DNA from: Thioalkalivibrio nitratireducens DSM 14787
GTDB lineage: Bacteria; Pseudomonadota; Gammaproteobacteria; Ectothiorhodospirales; Ectothiorhodospiraceae
Direction: 5' to 3'
DNA length: 64,000 nt
NCBI RefSeq assembly: GCF_000321415.2
Contig: NC_019902.2
Location: 1,798,001 to 1,862,000, forward strand
The notes below the pieces were generated by a model. It was not told where the DNA came from and did no database searches. It was given only the letters and a program-made list of their open reading frames with translations. Below, piece after piece: positions 58,912-64,000 of this stretch (its first letter is position 1; every line of letters starts with the position of its first letter). Made by a program: the position numbers and the translations under genes.

Positions 58912-59778
58912 ATGCACGGAAAAACGACTTGCCGGCTGTTCGCCTATGGAACCCTGCTGCGCGGACTGGCCCGCGCGCAGGTGCTGCGCGATGCGCGCTT
59001 TCTGGGCCTGGCTTGGATTCCGGGACAACTGTTCGACCTGGGCGCCTGGCCGGGGCTGCGCCATGGCAGCGGCAGAGTAACCGGCGAGGTCTACGACGTG
59101 GACGAACCGACGCTGGCGCGGATCGACCGCATCGAAGATTACGACCCGCAGGACGCGCAGCGCTCACTGTACCTGCGCGAGCAGGTGCCGGTACAACCGC
59201 TGTCCGGCGCCTCCGGCCACCCGGCATTCACCTACGTATTCAACCGGGAACCGGATCCCGCGGGCCGGATTCGCCACGGGGACTACCGCCGCCACCTGCT
59301 GGAACAGCGGAACGGGCCGCAACCCGTCGTTGCCTACGGGTCGAACCTCAGCCGCGAGCGCATCGAACGCCGGATCGGGCCGGTGGGTTCCCGCACTGGC
59401 GGAATCTTGCCGGACTTCGAACTGCGTTTCGAGAAACATGCCGCCACCGGGGGTTCGGTGGTCGCGAATCTGCACTTCAGCGGCTCCGGTGCCTGCCGGG
59501 GCGCGTTGTGTCGGCTGAGCCATGAGCAACTCGAGGCGATGGACCGGTTCGAGGGCACGCCTGGCGACTACCTGCGCATCGGGCTGCCGTTTCGCCCGGA
59601 AGGTCGTCACGGGCTTTGGCTGGTGCACGCGTGGGTCGCCCACCCGGCCCGGGTAACCGCCGGCCTCCCCGTCCGCGAGGAGTACCTCGCCCATCTGCGC
59701 CGCGGCTACGCCGAGTTCGGCTGGCCCGACGGCCCGATCACGCGTGCCCTCCAAATCACCCGGACACCCCCCGTGTAG
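58912..59778 (+). CDS. protein with two gamma-glutamylcyclotransferase-like domains
   Basis: A 288-residue protein made of two GGCT/AIG2-like domains in tandem. The first (about 8-130) has FAYGTLLRG and the putative catalytic Glu in RIDRIEDYDP (E75). The second (about 138-285) has VVAYGSNLSRERI and DRFEGTPGDYL (E214). Single GGCT domains cyclise gamma-glutamyl amino compounds or act on glutathione-like amides. Both acidic residues and both YGS/T loops are kept, so both sites could work. It is divergent from sufR, 147 bases away. Confidence 0.85.
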   Translation: MHGKTTCRLFAYGTLLRGLARAQVLRDARFLGLAWIPGQLFDLGAWPGLRHGSGRVTGEVYDVDEPTLARIDRIEDYDPQDAQRSLYLREQVPVQPLSGASGHPAFTYVFNREPDPAGRIRHGDYRRHLLEQRNGPQPVVAYGSNLSRERIERRIGPVGSRTGGILPDFELRFEKHAATGGSVVANLHFSGSGACRGALCRLSHEQLEAMDRFEGTPGDYLRIGLPFRPEGRHGLWLVHAWVAHPARVTAGLPVREEYLAHLRRGYAEFGWPDGPITRALQITRTPPV

Positions 59779-59945
59779 CGTGTACCGCAGGCGCAAGGTG
59801 CTGGCCCATTTCCCGACGGTCCGATCCGCCGTCGCGCAAGGCTCAATGCCGTTGCGCCTCCTGTGGCGGCACGACCAACCGACGTGGGACATGGACCGCG
59901 CCCCGGTGTCGTGTGGCGCTGGGGTATTCGGGGAGCACGGTCCGG

Positions 59946-59951
59946 TATACT
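59946..59951 (+). promoter_or_regulatory. candidate dapD -10 box
   Basis: TATACT lies 49 bases before the dapD ATG. No clear -35. The preceding GG makes the same octamer as before mfd. Confidence 0.35.
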
Positions 59952-59999
59952 GCGAAAACGGAAACACCCATCAATTTCCACTAGAGGAAACCATCTCAA

Positions 60000-60827
60000 A
60001 TGAATGATTTGAAGAACATCATCGAGAGCGCCTTCGAGCGCCGTGCCGAGATCACCCCGCGCAACGTCGAGACCACCGTGAAGGACGCGGTCCGCGAAAC
60101 CATCGACCAGCTCGACCGCGGGGTCTTGCGCGTCGCCGAGAGATCCGGCCAACAGTGGATCGTGCACGAGTGGCTGAAGAAGGCGGTGCTGCTGTCGTTC
60201 CGCATCGAGGAGAACCAGTTCATCAAGGGCGGCTTCACCAACTACTACGACAAGGTGCCGTCGAAATACGCGGATACGAGCAGCCGGGACTTCCGTTCGG
60301 GCGGCGTGCGCGTGGTTCCGCCGGCAACGGCACGCAAGGGCGCGTACATCGCACCGAACGTCGTGCTCATGCCGTCTTACGTGAATATTGGTGCGTATGT
60401 TGATGAAGGAACGATGGTCGACACCTGGGCCACGGTCGGTTCCTGCGCACAGGTCGGCAAGAACGTGCACCTGTCCGGCGGTGTCGGCATCGGCGGTGTA
60501 CTGGAACCCCTGCAGGCGGCACCCACAATCATCGAGGACAACTGCTTCATCGGCGCGCGCTCGGAGATCGTCGAAGGCGTGATCGTGGAAGAAGGCGCGG
60601 TGATCTCGATGGGGGTCTACATCGGCCAGAGCACCCGCATCTACGACCGCGAGAGGGACGAGATCACGTATGGCCGGGTACCGGCCGGGGCCGTCGTCGT
60701 GTCGGGGAATCTCCCCTCGAAGGACGGCAAGTACTCGCTCTACTGTGCGGTGATCGTGAAGCGCGTGGACGAGAAGACCAAGGCCAAGGTGGGTCTGAAC
60801 GCGCTGTTGCGGGACGTGCAGGCCTGA
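60000..60827 (+). CDS. dapD: 2,3,4,5-tetrahydropyridine-2,6-dicarboxylate N-succinyltransferase
   Basis: A 275-residue hexapeptide-repeat acyltransferase in lysine and diaminopimelate synthesis. [15 protein letters not shown] is the N-terminus (helical), and the left-handed beta-helix runs from about 100 with [28 protein letters not shown] and [48 protein letters not shown] closes the core. AGAGGA lies upstream of ATG 60000. The ArsC-like gene follows after 52 bases. Confidence 0.97.
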   Translation: MNDLKNIIESAFERRAEITPRNVETTVKDAVRETIDQLDRGVLRVAERSGQQWIVHEWLKKAVLLSFRIEENQFIKGGFTNYYDKVPSKYADTSSRDFRSGGVRVVPPATARKGAYIAPNVVLMPSYVNIGAYVDEGTMVDTWATVGSCAQVGKNVHLSGGVGIGGVLEPLQAAPTIIEDNCFIGARSEIVEGVIVEEGAVISMGVYIGQSTRIYDRERDEITYGRVPAGAVVVSGNLPSKDGKYSLYCAVIVKRVDEKTKAKVGLNALLRDVQA

Positions 60828-60879
60828 TGCCCGGGCCACGACAAGCCACGGCACCCGGTGTCCTGCCGAGGCTTGGGGC

Positions 60880-61242
60880 ATGACCGCGGCAGAGCCCGTG
60901 CTCTACGGCATTTCGAACTGCGACACGGTGCGCCGGGCACGCCGGGAGCTTCGGGAGGCCGGCGTGGCCTGCCGTTTTCATGATTTTCGCAAGGATGGCC
61001 TCGACCCCGACACGCTGGACCGCTGGCTCGACGCCGTGGGCTGGGAGGCCCTGCTGAACCGCCGCGGCACGACCTGGCGGCGCCTGCCGGCCGACACGCG
61101 TGCGACCGTCGACGCAAGCGGCGCGCGGGCGTTGATGCTGGCGGAACCCACGCTGATCAAGCGCCCGGTGATCGAGCATTCGGGCCAGGTGAGCGTCGGC
61201 TGGGACGAAACCACCGCGACCGCGCTGGGCGCACGACGTTAG
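60880..61242 (+). CDS. ArsC/Spx-family protein (YffB-like)
   Basis: A 120-residue thioredoxin-fold protein. The single Cys C14 in LYGISNCDTVRRAR matches the active Cys of YffB-type reductases, and the Arg in LIKRPVIE is at the arsenate-reductase anion site. The Spx CxxC is absent. In E. coli yffB lies before dapE; here it follows dapD, so it keeps the link with the succinylase lysine pathway. Its substrate is unknown. Confidence 0.9.
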   Translation: MTAAEPVLYGISNCDTVRRARRELREAGVACRFHDFRKDGLDPDTLDRWLDAVGWEALLNRRGTTWRRLPADTRATVDASGARALMLAEPTLIKRPVIEHSGQVSVGWDETTATALGARR

Positions 61243-61280
61243 CTTCCATGGGCGACCGGGGCGCCTGGGCACTGCGAACG

Positions 61281-61316
61281 CCGTGTGGCGGATGACGCTG
61301 CGCTATTCCGCCCTAC
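61281..61316 (+). repeat. R1 right half, copy 5
   Basis: GTGTGGCGGATGACGCTGCG then CTATTCCGCCCTACC. It is paired with the left half at 61467-61509 in inverse direction. Confidence 0.75.
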
Positions 61317-61339
61317 CGGACTGCAACATGAAAAGGCGA

Positions 61340-61433
61340 GCCACTGACAGCACGGACAAACACCGGAAAAAGGGTTTGATTTGTTTCATCTTCCGTGATT
61401 TCCGTGTCCTTCCGTGGCTGTCATTTCACTCTC
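61340..61433 (-). repeat. R2 dispersed repeat, copy 2
   Basis: Complement of copy 1: CACGGACAAACACCGGAAAA ... TCTTCCGTGATTTCCGTGTC, then CTTCCGTGGCTGTCATTTCA. The whole lies between two R1 halves. Confidence 0.75.
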
Positions 61434-61466
61434 ATGGCGCACGCGGCCACCCCTGAGGATGAAAGA

Positions 61467-61509
61467 GGTGTAGGGCGAAGAGGCCGAAGGCCGTCATCCG
61501 CCATCCGGC
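61467..61509 (+). repeat. R1 left half, copy 6
   Basis: GGTGTAGGGCGAAGAGGCCG then AAGGCCGTCATCCGCCATCC. It has the same core as copies 1 and 3. Confidence 0.75.
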
Positions 61510-61557
61510 GCTTCCATGGCCTGCGGCCCAGCCCAGGGCCGCGGTTCCTGATGGCGC

Positions 61558-62004
61558 TCAGCCGTCGTTCTCGGCGAGGCGGCGTTCCTCGTCGGCCAGT
61601 CGTTCGAGGTGGATGTGTACCGGGACGTTGCCGTGCATCGCCTGGTGCACCGGGCAGTGGTTCATCATCCGGTCAAGGATGTGCCGGTCCTCGCCCGAGA
61701 GCACGGTGGCGAGACGCAGGGTCAGGTCCATGCGCGAGATCCGGCAGTGGCGGCCGTCCAGTTTCCAGTCGAGCGTCGCGATCAGCGTCTCGGGCAGATC
61801 GCGGCGTTCGAGGAATCGGCGCGCGAACTCGGTCATGCAGCAGCCAAGCGCAATGGCAAGATGTTGCACCGGGTTGTAGCCGAGCGGCTTTCCCTGGCCA
61901 GCGGAGCCGGTGGGGTCGTCGCTGCAGGGATGCAGGATCCGCACCCGTCCTTGCGTGGTCCGGCAGAGGGTCAGGCTGGCGGCATCGTCGCCGTGGTCAG
62001 TCAT
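61558..62004 (-). CDS. OsmC-family protein
   Basis: A 148-residue peroxide-reductase-like protein. Two Cys positions match the family: LGCCMTEFARRF (C55/C56) and NHCPVHQAM (C117). NPVQHLAIALGCC is the core helix and LPETLIATLDWKLDGRHCRI the edge strand. OsmC/Ohr proteins reduce organic peroxides with lipoyl-type thiols. ATG 62004 is chosen; an upstream start would add a tail with no similarity. Which OsmC subgroup this is cannot be settled from motifs. Confidence 0.88.
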   Translation of the reverse strand: MTDHGDDAASLTLCRTTQGRVRILHPCSDDPTGSAGQGKPLGYNPVQHLAIALGCCMTEFARRFLERRDLPETLIATLDWKLDGRHCRISRMDLTLRLATVLSGEDRHILDRMMNHCPVHQAMHGNVPVHIHLERLADEERRLAENDG

Positions 62005-62507
62005 CGCAGGGATCCCGGTCAGGTCTCGCTCGGGCGGGGCGAATAACACCACCCGCGTGTTGCAAAACAACTATAGGACAGTTGGAAATCCCTCAGGAAG
62101 GCGATATCTCCTTTGGGAAGTGGTTCCGGCCGCGAGAAAGGCTCGTCGCGGTTCGCTCGCACGCCCCAAAACACGATTTGCCGGGGCTGCCGGCGTCTCT
62201 ACGAGGCGCCGCGACACGAACGTCGGATCCTTTGGCGTTCTTTCCCAGCCCTCGGGCGTGAGGCACCCCGAAGGATGAAAACGGGCCACGCCAGCACAGA
62301 AAAATACCCAAGACGTTGCATTTCGGTTATTTTCCGTGTTGTCCGCGTCCTTCCGTGACTGTCATTTCACACCAAAGGTCCGGGGTGGGACCGACTGGCA
62401 GAGGAGCCCCGATCACAAGAACCTGCGATCGCAGCCGGACACCCCGATGTTGCGCCGGGAACGACGAAGCGCCCGGGCCCACAGTGCGTGAAGCGGCGGG
62501 GTTCGCT
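62005..62507. other. gap between the reductase and OsmC-like genes
   Basis: No gene. Positions 62318-62371 hold a shorter R2 copy, and the rest is plain. Short open frames have no ribosome site. Confidence 0.5.
62318..62371 (-). repeat. R2 dispersed repeat, copy 3 (short)
   Basis: ATTTCGGTTATTTTCCGTGT then GTCCGCGTCCTTCCGTGACT and GTCATTTCAC, a shorter relative of copies 1 and 2. Confidence 0.65.
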
Positions 62508-63404
62508 TCAGCGTTCGGGAATACAGTAGCGGGCGAGGATGGTGGAATCGTCGTAGGCGTGACCGTGTTCCAGCGCGCGCGCCAGCGCGGCCCGGACGCG
62601 TTCGGCCCCACTCAGGTCGAGGCCCAGGCTTGCAGCGGTGTTGGCGACGATGCCCATGTCCTTTGCATGCAGGTGTGCCATGAACCCCGGCACAAAGTCG
62701 TCGTCCAGCAGGCGCTGGCCGTGCATCTGCAATACCTTCGAGTTCGCCAGGCCGCCGAGCAGCGCCTCGCGCACACGCGCCGGATCGACGCCGGCGGCTT
62801 CGGCAAGTGCGAAGGCCTCGCCGATCGCGACCAGGGTCTCGCCCACGATCAACTGGTTGCAGGCCTTCGCGATCTGGCCGGCACCGCTGTCGCCCACGCG
62901 GGTCAGCGTGCGCCCGACCCGTTCCAGCAACGGGCCGATGCGGTCGATGTCGGCCTCGGGACCGCCGAGCATCAGCGTCAGCGTACCCTCGATCGCGCCG
63001 CGCTCACCGCCGGAAACCGGGGCATCGATGAAGGTCACGCCGGCCTCCCGGGCCTTTTCGGCAATGTGCCGGGCCCGCATCGGGTCGATCGTGCTGTGAT
63101 CGACGACGATCAGCCCGGACCGCGCGTTCGCGACGATGCCGCCCTCGTCGAGCATCAGCCCTTCCACGTCCGGGGTATCGGAAACGTTCAGGAACAGCAC
63201 GCGCACGGTACGGACCAGGCTCGCAAGGCTCTCCTCGGGCACGGCACCATCGCCCACCAGGCGCTGCGCCTGCTCGAGTCGCCGCGCCCACACGTGTACC
63301 GGAACGCCGGCGCGCAGCAGGTTGCGCACCATCGGCGCGCCCATGATGCCCAGGCCGACGTAGCCGACGGGCAGAAGATCGTCCGAAACCTTCGGGCTGG
63401 CCAT
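62508..63404 (-). CDS. 3-hydroxyisobutyrate dehydrogenase-family reductase
   Basis: A 298-residue NAD(P)-dependent beta-hydroxyacid dehydrogenase. GYVGLGIMGAPMVRNLLRAG is the cofactor site, FIDAPVSGGERGAIEGTLTLMLGG the substrate loop and GQIAKACNQLIVGETL the catalytic Lys segment. GGAGG lies 7 bases before ATG 63404, deciding the start. Members include GarR and MmsB; the exact substrate cannot be chosen. No glyoxylate or valine genes are adjacent. Confidence 0.93.
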   Translation of the reverse strand: MASPKVSDDLLPVGYVGLGIMGAPMVRNLLRAGVPVHVWARRLEQAQRLVGDGAVPEESLASLVRTVRVLFLNVSDTPDVEGLMLDEGGIVANARSGLIVVDHSTIDPMRARHIAEKAREAGVTFIDAPVSGGERGAIEGTLTLMLGGPEADIDRIGPLLERVGRTLTRVGDSGAGQIAKACNQLIVGETLVAIGEAFALAEAAGVDPARVREALLGGLANSKVLQMHGQRLLDDDFVPGFMAHLHAKDMGIVANTAASLGLDLSGAERVRAALARALEHGHAYDDSTILARYCIPER

Positions 63405-63605
63405 CGTTGCGCCTCCTGTGATGGGCTGGAGAATCATTGTACTGCCCCCATCCAGGCCCTGCAGCGCCGCGGGTGGCGGGACGCGGGCAGCATATCTAAC
63501 TGGCTACGGGTGGCAAAACCGCCTGGAGTGGTGCCGGCGTTGGGATGGTGACCGCAGCATCACGCTCGGGAGTGGGTGTCGTGCCTGCGGTGCCTGCGGC
63601 ACAAC

Positions 63606-64000
63606 CTACGAGGCGGGCGGTCGGTGGGTGGCGAGCCGCGTCAGCAGACGGCCAGCGTTGGCCGCCTGGTCCAGGATCTTCTTCCAGTCGCGCTGGCCGG
63701 CGCGGAGATGGAGACGCTGCAGGCGCGAGTGACCGGCATGCACCAAGCGCTCCTGCAGCACCGCCCACAGCAAATCGGCGTTGTAGGCTTCCGCCGGTGT
63801 ATCGACGCGCATCGGCACGATATCGCCCGGTTCCACGCCGAGATCGTCTCCGATCGCGAGTAGCGCTTCCCGGATCGAACCCGCCTTGGCCCCCGCCGGG
63901 CGTTCCAGGTCGTAGGGCGGCGACCACTCGCGCGCCGGGCTCAGCCGGTCGATGTGGCTGGCCACGATCAGCACCGGCGGAAGGCTGCGCTCCGGGTGCT
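63606..64000 (-). CDS. GTPase-type protein, cut by the right edge
   Basis: The frame is open to the end of the window, so only the last 131 residues are seen. HPERSLPPVLIVASHIDRLSPAREW contains a G-protein-like SHIDRL in place of NKxD, so this is a dynamin- or Era-like GTPase group with a variant G4. The rest is helical, with VDTPAEAYNADLLWAVLQERL. The full protein, possibly a membrane GTPase near DUF697/YcjX types, starts beyond the window. No further assignment is made. Confidence 0.6.
   Translation of the reverse strand, partial: HPERSLPPVLIVASHIDRLSPAREWSPPYDLERPAGAKAGSIREALLAIGDDLGVEPGDIVPMRVDTPAEAYNADLLWAVLQERLVHAGHSRLQRLHLRAGQRDWKKILDQAANAGRLLTRLATHRPPAS

Larger units (their letters stand above)
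61243..61557. other. gap with nested R1/R2 repeats
   Basis: No gene. It holds an R1 right half, an R2 copy and an R1 left half in order (see entries), so nearly the whole gap is repeat-derived. Confidence 0.6.

Overview
The window is GC-rich, densely coded chromosomal DNA from a gammaproteobacterium. The gyrA-serC-pheA-hisC-tyrA-aroA-cmk-rpsA-ihfB-lapB-pyrF supraoperon, a LapB with a rubredoxin-type tail, CsiV, an E. coli-type RNase E with a long disordered tail, a one-piece tmRNA and a SufR-led suf operon all fit this class. Codon bias and gene content suggest a Chromatiales/Ectothiorhodospiraceae-like organism; that is inference and no species is claimed.

Left end (1-5673). Three overlapping plus-strand genes encode a QueD/PTPS-like enzyme (cut by the window edge), a GT4 glycosyltransferase broken by one missing C, and a SAM methyltransferase. 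They converge on a minus-strand set: a stand-alone RibD-type reductase, a creatininase-family amidohydrolase, a FkbM methyltransferase and galU. The combination looks like a tailoring pathway for a glycosylated, methylated pteridine or pyrimidine made from GTP. It is the best candidate here for an undescribed system. comEA follows.

Core block (6323-26837). The minus-strand supraoperon runs gyrA, serC, serA, pheA, hisC, tyrA, aroA, cmk, rpsA, ihfB, lapB, pyrF, with several ATGA stop/start overlaps. Upstream of gyrA lie mtnA and comEC. A plus-strand DUF2062 gene and the lipoprotein-export pair (one LolC/E-type permease plus LolD) follow.

Middle (26838-45430). A 226-bp MITE-like element with inverted ends carries eight perfect GGGGCAGC repeats and ends in an extended -10 promoter in front of a small secreted protein gene, aguA and aguB (putrescine synthesis). 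Then come DUF2892, mfd, csiV, and on the minus strand sppA, a HAD phosphatase and rluC. rne follows behind a roughly 290-nt leader, then a low-molecular-weight phosphatase and purL.

Accessory patch (45534-49100). tmRNA (tag ANDDNYALAA) with its terminator is followed by a Fic gene. A 19/20 copy of the tmRNA T-arm lies beyond it, so this may be a decayed island inserted at ssrA. A periplasmic DsrE-like protein follows.

Right end (49101-64000). metK and a UDP-sugar dehydrogenase are followed by a full suf cluster: sufR, sufB, sufE, sufC, sufD, sufT, a Rieske ferredoxin and an ErpA/SufA-type carrier. No cysteine desulfurase is present. A protein with two gamma-glutamylcyclotransferase-like domains, dapD, an ArsC-like protein, an OsmC-like protein, a 3-hydroxyisobutyrate dehydrogenase-like reductase and part of a GTPase complete the window. 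Two dispersed intergenic repeat families recur in the gaps.
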